DNA from: Cristatella mucedo
Taxonomy: Eukaryota > Bryozoa > Phylactolaemata > Cristatellidae
Assembly (NCBI GenBank): GCA_009760855.2
Contig: WPIO01000077.1
Span: forward strand, 1,252,501 to 1,316,500
Length of the DNA stretch: 64,000 nucleotides
Reading direction: 5' to 3'
In this document: piece after piece, positions 25,190 to 43,904 of the stretch
How the letters are laid out: each line of letters starts with the position of its first letter
How positions within the stretch are numbered: position 1 is the first letter of the stretch
The notes under the pieces: generated by a model
Databases searched by the model: none
Told to the model about the DNA's origin: nothing
Seen by the model: only the letters and a program-made list of their open reading frames with translations
Position numbers and translations under genes: made by a program

Positions 25190-25450
25190 GAAGTTTTCTT
25201 TCTGAGGTCCTAGACTGTGGAACTATATTCCACACCAACTCTTGTGCAACTAAATCTTCTTCCCTGGTGCAAAACGCTGCATGCCCTTTCTAGCCATTCT
25301 GTGTTGCATTTCAATGCTTTCTCACGTCCTCAGTTACAGAGACTTCCTGTCTTCTCTGCCACGTTTCTCCCTTTATCTTGACTGCCTTAGCTGAAGGCTG
25401 TTGGCCACCATGCGAGTGCACCAGGCAGCTACCGAAATTCTGACTGTGAG
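25190..25450 (+). mobile_element. LINE-A 3' fragment (diverged)
   Basis: GAGGTCCTAGACTGTGGAAC matches the WNS-coding end of LINE-A, followed by degraded 3' UTR. Confidence 0.5.
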
Positions 25451-26150
25451 CCATTGCAATCGCTTGCTCACAACATCCGCATTATCTGTGCGAAATTACA
25501 GATGAAGATGCGTTGCATCTATTAATGCACGTAAATTTTCTGATAGGTCAGCAATGCTTAAAAGCGTTTGACGATGTACAGAAGTCAGAGCGGACCAGAC
25601 GGCAAATCGCTTTGCATGCAGTAAGGACAGTGAGTGGCTAGCGATTCGACTGAAAAAAAAGCAAACAAGAGAGAGAGAGAGAGCCTTTGCTCAGGCGGCA
25701 GCAACTTGGCATCGTCGCAGTGCAGCCCTGCAGGTAGGCAAGCAGGCAGGCAGGCACGTGGGTCCACGCAGCTGGACGCCTGCAGGAGGTCATAAGTCAG
25801 AATCGTATGCAAGCCCCACCTGGTCGATTGGTCGGACGGACAGACAGATATACGGCCACCTTGTACCGGCGGCTCGTGCATGCTCGCTCAGCACAACTGT
25901 CCACCACGGCTACAGAATTGCCAAGATAAAATAGAAATGTAATAAATTCTATCTCACGACTATTCGGAAGGTTACACAGCAGAGGTTACATGCGGCCGAT
26001 GGAGGGCCAAAAGCCGCGCTTTACGAGCGCCGTACAGATGCCTAGGCAATGAGCCGAGACCGTTTAGTGCTTCGGAGTCCCATAGAGCGGCTTGCCAGTG
26101 CTTCGCGACGGCGAGCTGTGCTGCGCCGGACCGCCGCCGCGGCTGCTGCT
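25451..26150. other. No recognised feature; start of the GC-rich block
   Basis: Short (GA)n lies at about 25670-25684 and GCAG repeats at 25735-25757. The sequence is unique to unit B, and homology with unit C starts at about 26157. Confidence 0.5.
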
Positions 26151-26509
26151 CCCCTCAGCGCATCAATACTGCTCAGCTGGCTGATTCACGTGACCTTACA
26201 GAGGTCAGCGTCTGGAGCTGCTCTCCTTTTCTGGATTCTAGAGACACGTCGAGGCACGTCGGTACACGAAGGAGGGGTCGCTACTGTCGGCTGAATCCAG
26301 CGTCAAGTTCCGAATGCATCCCTCCAATTGGAATGAGAACTAAAAGACAGCAAAGCAAGCCAGCGCGTCGCTTTCAGCTGTCGGGGTTTGCTGTCGCAGC
26401 TAACACCGCTGCAGTCTGTGACGGAGCCAGAAGTTTACCCGAAAACTATTTTATGCTGGCGGTGTTGGACCCGCAACTGTAGAAAAATCACAGCTCCCAA
26501 CCGTAGCGT

Positions 26510-33067
<6,558 letters not shown>

Positions 33068-33139
33068 CTTGGCCACAGGCTTAGCACTGCGCGCACCCGA
33101 AAATGTCGCCTGGAAGCGCTGCCTGAGCCAGCCCTGTCG

Positions 33140-33240
33140 CCGAAAACCGCGCTTATAGCCTGGGGCGGCCGGCGGCCCCGCCTACCATTTGCTCGACAGC
33201 CAATCGGAATCATAGCTTAGCTACGCATGCGAGCCCCGGG
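33140..33240 (-). promoter_or_regulatory. Core promoter of the unit B laminin-G gene
   Basis: On the minus strand, in order: CCGATTGGCTG (inverted CCAAT box, 33197-33207), GGTAGGCGGGGCC (GC box, 33174-33186) and GGCTATAAGC (TATA box, 33151-33160). The ATG is at 33067. The same three elements at near-identical spacing precede the unit C gene. A start site about 30 bases past TATA would give a 5' UTR near 55-60 bases. Confidence 0.65.
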
Positions 33241-34556
33241 AAAAAGCTCGCCAGAGCTTTAGGGTCAGCTCAGCTAATATTCATACGCGCTGCGTCAGTG
33301 CTTCGACAGCTCCCTCCCATAGCATTTTCCTCGCGTTTCTCTCTACTGGGCCGCGCGGCGGATAGTTTGGTAGCATGGCTGCCGAGCGCCAGAGCCGCCG
33401 GCTCTTTGTGCGGCTGTAGGAGCAGACGACGCGAGCCTCAGTAGGTCGCTTGGCAGCCGCCGAAGCCCAGTACTAGACCGGAAGCTAGCGATGCCGTCGA
33501 CGAGCCGCTTCCAAGAGTATTCCAGCCTGTCGCCTTTGGGGCCAGCCGTAGATTGCTGGGCTCCGGCGAAGTGGTATCACTGGCGGACCGTCGAATGTCG
33601 AAGCATGGGCTATGCGTAGCCGCTAGCCGGCCCCCCCCCCCCCGGGAGCTCGCACGGACGTCGAGGAGGCGCGTCGCCCTCGATATGGCCTTGCCCTTTC
33701 GAGAGCTCTCGCGCGGCAATTGGCGCCACAGACGGACCCATTGTTGCGCTTAAACGATGGCAAGACGAAGTAATTCGCCATCAGCCAGGGACACCCGACA
33801 ACTCGACTTTGAAGCGAGCCAGATTTGCCGTACGGAGCAGCAGCAGCCGCCGCCGCCGCCTACGCAGCCGCCTACGCAGGTGCTTATCGCTCGCCTATGC
33901 ATTTTCAGTCGTGATTTCGGCCGGTTCCAACTTATCGATTGGTCGGAATTGGTCAGTTGGTCAGCGAGCGCCGAGGTTTGGCAGCGAGCGGCGAGGTTTG
34001 GCAGCGAGGAGTCAGCAGATAGTGCTGCTGCTGCTGCTTCAAATCCGTCTCGGCAGCGGCGGCATCGGTGACGGCAAGTGTCGTCAGCGTCACGCACTGC
34101 CGCCAGTGCCGGCAGAGCGTGCCGCCTGGGCGCAGCTGGCGCCGCTGCAGCCCCGACCGCGAACGTTAGAACGACGTCGCCGAATGACCCGCCGCCACCG
34201 ATTTCGAACGACCGTCGGGCAGCGTCAGCTTTCACCCTCGAAGACGTGAGCAGCGTGATGACGTGATCGGCCCCATAATGTGAGCTCGATGACATGAGCA
34301 TGTCCTGCAGCAGCGGACGAATATTGCAGCGCCCCTTTCAAAGCGGGAGAAAGAAGCCGATCGATGGTTCAGCCGCTTGAGGTCAAAGCTGTCGAATCAG
34401 CAGATCTTCATTCTAACTTTAGAGTGATGAGTTGCCTCGGAATGAGCGAGGAGAGATTAGGCGACGGCCTTTCATAGTTCGAATTGAATAACTCGTCCTC
34501 CGAGCGGTTCATAATCAGTCTGAGCGAATGGTCTGAATACGACGGTCGGAACACGA

Positions 34557-34725
34557 TCAACTGAGCCGTGATAGCCGATGAAGTAAGGTGTTTGTACTTC
34601 GTAAACGAGGTCGTGGGTTTGAATCCTGCTGCACAGGGCGATCCTGTATTGCCAACTGCAAGCGGCGGTGATAGCTCTTTAGGCTTTTCTTACGACAGTA
34701 CCAACGAGGCCTTTAAACCAGCCAA
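34557..34725 (+). mobile_element. SINE2, plus strand, unit B flank
   Basis: GCCGTGATAGCCGATGAAG head, GGGTTTGAATCC B-box and GCCAACTGCAAGCGGC body. Same insertion as 896 and 51345. Confidence 0.65.
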
Positions 34726-35469
34726 TATTGCAATGGCCGGCTTGCTGGTTTGGTACCAAAGTTTCCACCACCGGGAAAAAAGCTGACGGGCAACGGGTTT
34801 CGCTACTCGGCTAAAGTTAGTCCTAGTTGTAGACTACTGAGGCAATGATGCCCGCGCAAAAGAACTCTAGAAACGTAGTGAATGTTTACCCGACGAAGAA
34901 GCCCAACAGGGCAAGCGTTGCAGAAGCAGCAGCAGCATCTGCTCACCGATCGATGTGGAGTACTACTTCAGCAGGCAGACGATCAAATTCTCGTACTTGC
35001 GTTTGTTCAATTACCACACAGTCAGCATGGTGTGGTTCTTTCATATAACAGCAAGCACGAAAACTCTTGACAAACCGACGGAAGCCTATTCAAGATATTT
35101 GCAACTTTACTATGCCAAGTAAGCCGTGCTAGAGTGAAGCTGTTTTTGATGAGAAAGTCTCGAATGTGCGGCAGGAGTCGGTGGCGAGTAGGTCACTTGG
35201 CTATGCCATCGCATAGGCAGGTGAGAAAGCAGACAGCTGCAGATACTCGGTCTCGTGGCCGACCGCATGGAAATTAGAGGGGCACTGAAGCAGAGGTACC
35301 TCTGCTGCCGTCCGTTTCGGTGCCTAGCGAGCCACATCGAGAGGTCTACACATGCAGCATCTCAACGAAGAGGAGAATATCTGCCAGGCGTTGAGCCAGC
35401 AAGCTGCCAGAAACTTGATGCAATACACACGACTATACTCTCTGAACCTGGCTCGCGCGCTGGAGCTCC

Positions 35470-35618
35470 CTTTCTCTGACCCTCTCTCTGTCACCCTATC
35501 TCTCGAAATCTATCTCGCTCTGTCTCTGTCCGTCTTTCTTGGTCTCTGTCCGTCTCTTGATGTCTCTATGTCTCTCCCTGTCTTTCTTTGTCTCACTCTG
35601 TGTCTCTCTGTGTTTCCT

Positions 35619-35695
<77 letters not shown>

Positions 35696-35830
35696 CTCTC
35701 TCTCTTCTCCCTCCGTCTCTCTCCCTGTCTCTCTCTGTCTCTCTCCGTCTCTCTCTCTGTCTCTCTCTCTGCCATCTCTGTCTCTCTCCCTCTCTCTAAC
35801 TCTCTGTTTATATCTCTCTATCTTTATTTC
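35470..35830. repeat. (CT)n microsatellite, interrupted
   Basis: Pure CT at about 35625-35693, flanked by CT with G interruptions. It matches the tracts at 1902 and 52257. Confidence 0.9.
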
Positions 35831-36704
35831 ACTACTTCATATTCTTTTGAATATGCGACGAATAGTCATGCACGTGGCGCAACCAGAGAGTAGAAAACTG
35901 CATAGGCAACCTGAAAACGAATTAGACTCGTGAGTTAATTTAGGTGGGCCTGTCTCTTATTTGGCCAGCGAGGCTCAAAACCAATCGATCGGTTTTAGTT
36001 GCCAATCCGAGCTCTGCTGATTTAAAAAATATGTTGCAGGTCCCAACGCAGAGAGGGATACACGTGTTCCCTGCCCGCTGCGGAATTCTCTTTCAAAAAC
36101 CGAAGTTCTTGCAAACATCGTTTACGGGAACCGATGCCGCTAAGACCCGTTTAAAGCTCATCTGTTTGTAGCTTGACCGTAGCGCGTTAAGAATTACGTG
36201 CCGATGGACATATAGACACTTATCGCCTCGGGCTACCTGGTCAGCCACGCCGGCGGCGGCGTTAGCTATGCGGACAGTGAGTAACCTGCTTATTATTTAC
36301 GATCGTGCATACCTATTATCGTTCCGTTATCGTGGTTCAAATGCATTCCTAGAGGTTATCACTGTTGCTAAGATCCGTGAATTATGCATTAACAAATGAA
36401 AAGCGGCCCACAGACACCGCGGGTACCGGGCCCCGAGCTGAGACACTGCTTGCTTGGCGCAGGATGCGAGCTGAGTACCTGCTCGTTCGGTATTCCTATC
36501 ATTGTTTTCAACCGTTCAGAGCGTTCTCCCTTAAGTGATACTTTCAATCTCTCCAACATAGTGGTCATTAAGCCTACTCTAAAGCCGGCGGCCCAACTTA
36601 ACGTTTGTCTTTGGAATCATTGTTTTATGTGCTATCAAGCCCTTGTGACCTTATTTCGGAAAAAGGTCTCGACCTGCTCGCCTTGACTAAAACCTGGCTT
36701 AAAT

Positions 36705-36870
36705 TTTGTGCCGATCAGATTTGGCCTAGTGTTTAAGGTGCTCGCCACGACTAAAGTCTGGCTGAGGTAGTTGGTTCGAGCCCTGAGGCATAAGTGAAGC
36801 GCCGGAATAAAGATTAAGTTCTTAATGACGCTATACAAATTAACTGTACTATATTACATATATAGTTATT
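36705..36870 (+). mobile_element. SINE1, unit B
   Basis: GTTTAAGGTGCTCGCCACG, the B-box GGTTCGAGCCC, then GTGAAGCGCCGGAATAAAG and the tail CTATACAAATTAACTG. Same site as 53566 in unit C. Confidence 0.75.
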
Positions 36871-36904
36871 ATTATTGCATTTTGTAATATATTTTTCTTC
36901 ATTT

Positions 36905-38540
36905 TAAAATCGATGAATTGCCCAGTAAGTAAAGACGCAACTCCGACTGATTTCTTATTGTTTCACACGCCTTGATCAATCAAAACTGGTTTTTGGAGTC
37001 GCTAGTATCACAAGCTTGAACTTTGACTTCAAACCGTAGGCAGTATCCTCAAAGCAGTCTTTCGAATCTATCGCCTTAATTTCACCCGACAGCAAGTTGA
37101 AGATGGTGGCAGCGGTCTATGTCCCATCAGGTACCGAGTCCTCCTTTATCTCAGATTTCTCTGATCTCATTTGGATTCTGTGTGCAGGAAATCGATCTTT
37201 CTTCATTACGTGTGATTTTAGAATTCATTTTGATTACGTATCTGATGCCTTCCGCATTAAAATGTGTGGCCTGCCTGCCTGACTCGATGTTCTCTATCGG
37301 CTTGTATGCATGGCTCTACTCACATCGACGGTCACGCATTTGACCAAATTTTCTCGTGCAGCTGCACTTTAGTCATTGCCGATTATTCTCAAATTCTGCT
37401 AACTTGACCACATGCAGATCTCATTCAGTCTAAAATGTGTGCCCTCCTCATCTTCTTATAAAATCACCTATGAATCGTGAAACCTCAATGCATTATACAC
37501 CAATGCTGTCCGTACGAGTATATCCGCTTCACCTCTGCTGCTCAGTCATCCTTCCGACCTGATATGTTCGACGAGTTTGCAGCTCTGACTAAGTACACTG
37601 TGCACTGTCCTCCAGACAACCTATGGCTTGCCAGAAGCATTACACTAGCTAGGTCTACTTTCCTTAAGCTTAAAAAATGATCAGGACTGACTGTCCGTCG
37701 ACAGGCATACGACGACGCACCAGAGTAGCTCGTACCAATCGATCTGAGCAAAGGCCAAATTAAGCTTCTATTAAAAATATTGCTGAATCTTAGATGCGCC
37801 ATCCAAAAAATGCTGGTGTCGTCGACGATCAACCGTCTCCTTAATCGCTATCAGGTTTGTGCCGTACCAAGGGATCTTTATAAAAATCTAGCAGCTAAAT
37901 TCTAGCTGATCGATAAAGAAGCTAGAGAAGCGATCAGCTAGATTCCAGCTGATCGCTCCTCAACCTTCTTTATCAAAAAGATAGACAAGATCGGGGAGTT
38001 CATCCCTGAAATGGCAGCATCCCCCTGGAATGCTGTCCCTCAATTCCGTGCAGCACCTAAATATCTATAGTCAAGCAGGCCACAAGTGACCTCGTCCTGA
38101 AGTTCATATCCCGAAGAAGACAAGCAATGGCCCTCTGGACCGTATTCACACTGTTCCGCTTCTATGATGCATTGATCAGCTCCTATCATGCATAAATAAA
38201 ATCATAAATACGTTATTCATCTCCAGTCATGTTCCAGAAAATTTAAAGAAGGCTGTAGTCCAGCCACTACTCAATAAAGCAGCAATAGACCAAGAGAACT
38301 TGAGCATCTTACGCACAGTCTCGCTGCTATCGCTTCTGTCAAATACACTGGAACGAGTCATGGCAGACCGGGTGAAGTTATATATGGAAACTTCTAACCT
38401 TGCTAGGGAAGTTCCAGTCCGGCTTTTGAGCTAATCACTCCACAGGTTCGGCATCGTTCCGGGTGCATTAAAACCAACTTGGACAGGCAGACTTTGGTAG
38501 ATTGTCTCTGGTTGTTTTGCTCGATCTCTTGTCAGTTATA
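36905..38540 (+). mobile_element. LINE-B fragment (endonuclease to RT start), unit B
   Basis: Many-stop remnant collinear with 53785-55370 and, inverted, with 63600-61950: DATPTDFLL-like, then [10 protein letters not shown], then a decayed DFRIHFDYVSDAF (GDFN box lost). The RT start (MADRVK-like) is at about 38360. It ends abruptly at about 38530, where an inverted LINE-B 3' end begins. Confidence 0.75.
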
Positions 38541-38544
38541 TAAT

Positions 38545-38820
38545 ATTTTTACATTTGATAAAGCGTCCTCAGAGGACTCAATCTCTTTCTAGGTGCTTTA
38601 CATATGCTGAAAAGGAAGTACGATTGAATTACGAGTGGTAGCATGCTAAGTAAACAATAAGAATAACATGGTTAGACATGACATGCACCGGGTCAACATG
38701 CAAGTGTCGTCAGTGGCAGCACGCACAGTATCAGCATGCATGAACATATAAAGAACGAATGGCAGTGACCCAATAAATGCCGTGATAAAAAGATGCGTTT
38801 TTATTTTCTTTCTAAGCGTA
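38545..38820 (-). mobile_element. LINE-B 3' end, inverted against the previous piece
   Basis: It begins GATAAAGCGTCCTCAGAGGA, then CTTTCTAGGTGCTTTACAT. The same junction exists at 55380 in unit C, so the arrangement was duplicated with the unit. At 38820-38865 a 12-base ACATATGCTG-type repeat follows. Confidence 0.75.
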
Positions 38821-38879
38821 TGCTGACATATGCTGACATATGAAGACATATGCTGACTGAGCTAAGTACGAGCGTTAGA

Positions 38880-39615
38880 CTGTAAAACGTCTGAACCACA
38901 CCTATTTTGCGATTTAAAAATGACTACGAGAAACTGAAAGTCCCTCGCAAATACCTAAGACGAGTTCGAAGCCAAAAAGTGAAAAGCGGATTACAAGTTT
39001 ACTTTTTTGCAGCAGCGAGCGAGCATTTACCTTAATCTACCCGGCCAGTAGCAGTGGTGGTAAATTCAGAATTGCTCGCAGCACAGCTTGCAAACGTGGC
39101 CAGTGAATTGACGTGGGAGCACCTCAACCCCCAACTAAGACCTACAGAATGCGTTCAGCATTGCTAGACATCGTGAGTCCGGATAAAGAGTCGAGTTGTC
39201 CTTACATAACATCTGCAAACGACCGAAGGAATAGTGGTTGAATTTGATGAATTAATTTATAATGGCTTCTCAATAAATATATGACCCACAGGCTCGCAGA
39301 AACCTGCTGCATCTTAACAAATTTACAAAAAAATACTATTTACAGCAGCATTTAGCTGGTCCACGTGATTCATTCTGTGTGTGCTTATGTGTGCTGACAC
39401 TATGCATGCTGCCGCTAACCATATTTTCATGCTGACCCTGTGCATGTTTTACCTCTAAGCATGTTATGCTTATTGTCCTTGAGCGCACTACTACTGACCA
39501 TTCGATTATGCTTCATTTGCAGCAAATTTTAAAGTGCTTAGATAGATATTGAGTTCTCTGAAGGCGCTGTATCGAACGTATTATCATTACTATTACTATT
39601 ACTATTATCATCATA
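38880..39615 (+). repeat. E-block flank, unit B, with LINE-B 3' piece (39300-39615)
   Basis: Matches 15500-16300. The E reading frame itself is absent; only a short stretch after 39615 (CCGTCAGCGAGAAGCAC) resembles its upstream sequence at 14960 and 57500. Confidence 0.6.
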
Positions 39616-40560
39616 AACTAGAAGCCACATGTCCAAACACCGTCAGCGAGAAGCACAGTGTGGATTAACTCCGGAGTTGATCTCAGTTAGTGGAAGTAAA
39701 GGCTCCTTTTAGGTGTAAATGCATTGCAGTTGAGATTGTCGATTCTCAAATGGCACTCGCTCTACAGGCCGTTGTAATTCCGTAGTAACCTGATCAACGA
39801 TTCCAGTTGACGGAAATGCCACGGGAATAAATCCGAAAAGGATAAAGCTTTCCTTGCCGTTGCATTTTTTAGCTCCGAACCTCTCACAGGACAGCTCCAG
39901 CTCCCGAGCCGCACCTGGTCACTGTCAGCTTCATACCAGTGCCTGCGCATAAATGATTGACGATATGGCGTGGCCGGTTTCTTGCTTGAAAGTGGCGATG
40001 CATCGGAGACTTGGCTTACCTTTCAGAGTAAAGCCCATGCGCGATGTGTACCCCCTTGATCGGATAGGATCAGATAGGATCGGTGGTAGTGGCCAGCGCG
40101 ATCAAGGTCCAAGGGAATTTCGCTACTGCCAGTCTTAGCTTGCCGCAGATTGTCTTAGTTCAGGCTAAGGCTCGTAATATAAAGATCACCTGTCGCTCCA
40201 CGTTAAACTAACCCAAGCTAGAGTAGATTTGAAAGGTGTTCGAGGCTGTGCAGCATGGCACGATGATAGCAAGACACTGAGTGAGACTATTGTGTCCTGT
40301 GGTGCGACTGTAGTGAGCCCATTTCTCTTCTCCCTATGACGTCGTAAAAAGCGAGAAAGATAAAACAGTCCGACGAAAGCAAGCCATGCTAGCAAAGCTA
40401 GACAAAATGCCCATGACTCAAGCGTGCAACTATAATAATTTGAAAAATATTTACTAATTGATTACGAAGGTTTTTGCCTTCCAAATCAATTACTATTACA
40501 CACAATGAAGAAACAAGTGATGAATTCTGCGGCTGTTGTGGAAGTAAACAACAGCAGGTC
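39616..40560. other. No recognised feature
   Basis: Unique sequence with short frames only. An 11-base GATAGGATCGG-type repeat lies at 40060-40085. Confidence 0.5.
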
Positions 40561-40564
40561 CAGT

Positions 40565-40650
40565 TTGATCGTGATTAATAATGTATCTCCGTCTGTAACT
40601 CCACAAAGCCACATAGACTATGTGGATGTTAGGCACAACATGGCATCCGG
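40565..40650 (-). mobile_element. LINE-A 3' tip
   Basis: The reverse complement of the LINE-A end, with GTATCTCCGTCTGTAACTCC and ACAAAGCCACATAGA. Sequence 40651-41150 is unassigned. Confidence 0.6.
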
Positions 40651-41149
40651 TCCCGAGTTCGCTCGGTCCTAGTCCGGTCTTGCCTTGCTCGATCTGCAGC
40701 AGCTTTTCCTGAGCTCTCCTCCCTTCGACTGGACCAGAGCCGGATTGTCTGCTCTGCCTGGTAACTTTTAGGACGCCCGAGCACGAATTGCCACGATGAT
40801 GGGGCTCAAAATTAGCCAAACATAATCCCTGGACGAATTTCAAAATGGCTGCTTTGGCCAGATTGTAGCATCAAGAAGCGATCCTTCATCAGCTCATGCC
40901 TGAAGTGTTACAATAGTCACAAGAGGGAAGTAAACAACATATCCCTGAAATGCTATTTTGCAGGGGAAGGTCAGCTAGCCAGGCCGAAGGGGAAGAAGGA
41001 AAATACTTACAAAACTGGTCCGACAGTCAGCTAATCTTTCATGTGTCAGAGTAAAATTGTAAATGCAAGTTCAGCTCTTTTTTATGATTTTTGAAAATTC
41101 TGATTTCGGTCGGACGTGTTTTGCTCTAGATGCAAGATTGCAGACAGTA

Positions 41150-41702
41150 AATCTCTTAACGTTTGATGGCATGTCTCCTCCCATCCCTCAAGCACGTCGA
41201 ACTCTCTCAACTCCCGTGCTGCATGTATTAATGATATCCGCACATGGATGGCAGCAATTTTTTTTAAATTGAATGGTGGCAAAACCAACTTACTAGTTCA
41301 CCACTGACCACTTCTCGCTGATCTGCACTGGCTCCCTGTCAAGTAATGCATCAAATCCAAGGTTTTATCATTCACTTTTAGTTCCCTTCATTCTTTGGCT
41401 CCAGCCTACCTATCAGATTTACTTCTCCACCAGGCTGAGCATCATACCAGTCACTTTTTGGATTCCTATTGTTTAGCTGCATTTCGCAAAAATGTCGAAT
41501 CTTTTGGAGACCGTACTTCTAGTTCGTAAGCTCCCAAAACCTCTAAGTCATTCCTGACCTTAGTCACGACATTTCCTGACTTGACCTCATTTGAAAAGAA
41601 ACTAAAAACGCAGCTATTTATCACAGCATTTAGTGGGTCCCAATGATTTTTCCTTTATGTGCTTGTGTGTGCTAAGACAATGCATGCTGCCACTAACCTT
41701 AC
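41150..41702 (+). mobile_element. LINE-B fragment (RT C-terminus, 3' part)
   Basis: GCACGTCGAACTCTCTCAAC matches the copy at 2265. CACTTCTCGCTGATCTGCAC and CTACCTATCAGATTTACTTC follow. It stops at a (TAA)n tract (41704-41729). Confidence 0.7.
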
Positions 41703-41703
41703 T

Positions 41704-41950
41704 TAATAATAATAATAATAATAATAATTCACTTGATAAAGCGCCCTCAGAGAACTCAATCACTCTCTAGGCGCTTTACATTTGCTGTAAAGTGAAATGC
41801 AATTGAATGGTAAGTAAAATCAAGCTTGAAAAACAAATGAGATGAATAATATGGTTAGGGGTGACATGCACAGGGTACTTGCACGCTGACCCTGTGCATG
41901 TCACCCCAAACCATGCTATTCTCGTTTTATATTGGGCATCCTATCATTAA
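41704..41950 (-). mobile_element. LINE-B 3' pieces, tail-to-tail
   Basis: From the (TAA)n at 41704, an inverted LINE-B end (AAGCGCCCTCAGAGAACTC) runs to about 41880. A short plus-strand piece (GACCCTGTGCATGTCACCCC) continues to about 41950. Confidence 0.65.
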
Positions 41951-41954
41951 CCAA

Positions 41955-42095
41955 CCGGTGCTCTGTCTTGGCTACCAAGGTTGTGGGTTTCGCATTCGTC
42001 ACTCAGAAATTCTGTATTTCTAACTACAAGCGGTTAGGATAGCTGTTAAGGTTCATATGCTGCTATAAAAATGAAGCTTTTAGATTGGCTAACAT
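41955..42095 (+). mobile_element. SINE2 remnant heading block D of unit C
   Basis: GTTGTGGGTTTCGCATTCGT is B-box-like, then TAGGATAGCTGTTAAGG. Its A-box half is missing. It pairs with 21128-21292. Confidence 0.55.
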
Positions 42096-42099
42096 CTTT

Positions 42100-42605
42100 T
42101 TTCAGCAAGCGTTAATGACAGCAGAAACGTGAAGGTCAACGTTTGGCTTATTGGTCCAGTGACTGGAAGTGCTACATCGAGCAGCTGCGACCCAGATACT
42201 GAGTCCAGATAGTACAGGAACACATAGACCCGGATGATGAATATATTAGCATTCTATCTACGAATCCAACGACATTTTTGGGTATGCTAGCTACTGAACC
42301 AATGGCTTCGACTGACGGTGTATTTTCCGCAGAACCTCTACAGTCAGCTCACAGGCCAAACAATCAACTGTTATCTCACAGAATTTACGACGCCCAAAAG
42401 CCGGACTGTTCGACTAGGCAGCATATGACGACAACCTAATCCATGACACAACTCAAATTAGGGACATAGTTGTAAGGACTGTACGCATTATAGCAGTTGC
42501 AGCACTTTAAACAGGGCTTGCTTGGCCATTACTAAGAGGCCTGTGACGCTCGACAATAACCGAGTTAAGGTAATAAAGACCTCATGACCCGTGTCTGTCT
42601 TATTG
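42100..42605 (+). pseudogene. Block D terminal-exon-like sequence, unit C
   Basis: Homologue of 21300-21795. SVNDSRNVKVNVWLIGP and GSATSSSCDP are kept after a CTTTTTTCAG acceptor-like site. The later frame keeps RDIVVRTVRI but has an in-frame TAG (LFD then stop). GGTAATAAAGACC ends it. The unit B copy is more open over its last 99 codons. Confidence 0.3.
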
Positions 42606-42699
42606 GGCCTCAAGAACTCATTGCAGTTATCGTCATTGCATTCAGTTTAACTTGTTGGTGCCTTTGCGGAGTTGCAATCATGCATACACTCCTTCGGTG

Positions 42700-43185
42700 C
42701 TGTAACGTGCCATTTCAGTAAATAAGGCACCCGAATCTCTCAAAAGGATCGATTTTGCCCCTAAGATTAGGTTAACAGAAGCCGATTTAAGATGGTGGAA
42801 GATCAAAAATGAGCTTCAAGATAAGATTTTAATTTACAAAACTAGATGTATTAATTTTAAGGCGTGTCTTTGCCTATAATTTAATTGCCTGTGCAATTTT
42901 GATTATGATCGTTTCGCATAAGCTACTAGGAAGTCTCGGAAATGCATAAGAAATTACAGGTGTGACATTGAATCAGATCTTGATGTGTCTTTGTATTTGT
43001 ATTTAATTTATTTGCTCTTTTAACGCCGTCATTACCGAGAAATAAGGAATTCTTGCTCTGCATGGTCTTGCTTTTCTTGTTGCTGTTTCTTCACGATCTC
43101 TGGATGCTGTGGCTCAGCACTCGGTGGTCTGCAAACCGCACGCCTCGACGGCATTTTCAGTCCCAGAACTGTCCAGTTGTACACA
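42700..43185. repeat. Block D right part, unit C, first copy
   Basis: Matches 22360-22850 and, from 42770, 44690-45100. GCTCAGCACTCGGTGGTCTG is in all three. Confidence 0.65.
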
Positions 43186-43436
43186 AGCTACCGCTACTCA
43201 TGCGACAGTAGCGTCTGAAAAAGGCTCGATACAAACAGGAATTTGAATCCAGAAAGCAGGGTCTCCAGCAACAAACATAATAGGCCGAGAGTCACTTTGC
43301 ATGTGCAGCTGGCTGAAAGCAGTTTGTCACTCTGGCCAAGAGCAATGCTAGATAATATTTGCGGAGCATGCTGCATGGACCTTATACAGGCGCGTCCTGA
43401 TAGTTTGTAATACAAAACCAGCAGTGCCCAATTTCA
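43186..43436. other. No recognised feature
   Basis: Short unassigned stretch between the D repeat and SINE2. Confidence 0.45.
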
Positions 43437-43550
43437 GTCTAGGGGTAAGGTTCTCTCTCTTCACTGCTAAGGTCGCTTGGGTTCGAGTCCTGCAGCAAGC
43501 AAGCCTTCAGTGCCAACTGCCAACATGATGATAGCCTCTAAGGATCACCT
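43437..43550 (+). mobile_element. SINE2 fragment
   Basis: CTAGGGGTAAGGTTCTCTC head, GGGTTCGAGTCC B-box, GTGCCAACTGCCAAC body. Confidence 0.65.
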
Positions 43551-43555
43551 TTCAC

Positions 43556-43573
43556 TTTATATATATATAAACA

Positions 43574-43608
<35 letters not shown>

Positions 43609-43655
43609 TAATATGTATACATTTTATATATATATATTATATATATATTGTATTG
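43556..43655. repeat. (TA)n tract
   Basis: TA runs with short interruptions. AT-rich unassigned DNA continues to about 43900. Confidence 0.9.
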
Positions 43656-43904
43656 AGTTAGCTTGCCTTATCATCTGATAGTAGTAAGATTAAGATTATT
43701 AGATTTAAGAATTAACACTCAGTAATAAATAAATAATATACGGAATGCTTAACGTTTAAAAGTTTATTTGTAAGTCTGCCTTCACAGCTCTAATAATGTT
43801 CAAGTGCAGTGTAGGAATAGGTATTCATTAAAACTGCTGCTGGCTAAACTACCTAGATCTCCGGATCTGTCTGAACTGAATTAGGTATTTTAAGGGCTAC
43901 CAAA

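Larger units (their letters stand above)
33241..36700. repeat. 5' flank of unit B gene, non-coding
   Basis: No coding evidence. Parts recur in unit A (1-2213) and unit C (50600-53550). It includes a poly-C run at 33632-33645, SINE2 at 34557-34725 and a (CT)n tract. Confidence 0.6.

Noticed and set aside
25585-25881. 98-codon minus-strand frame
   Set aside because: Partly made of GCAG and GA repeats; not conserved in unit C.
37895-37960. Clustered AGCTGATCG inverted and direct repeats
   Set aside because: Small local duplication inside a dead LINE-B piece; absent in unit C and without context.
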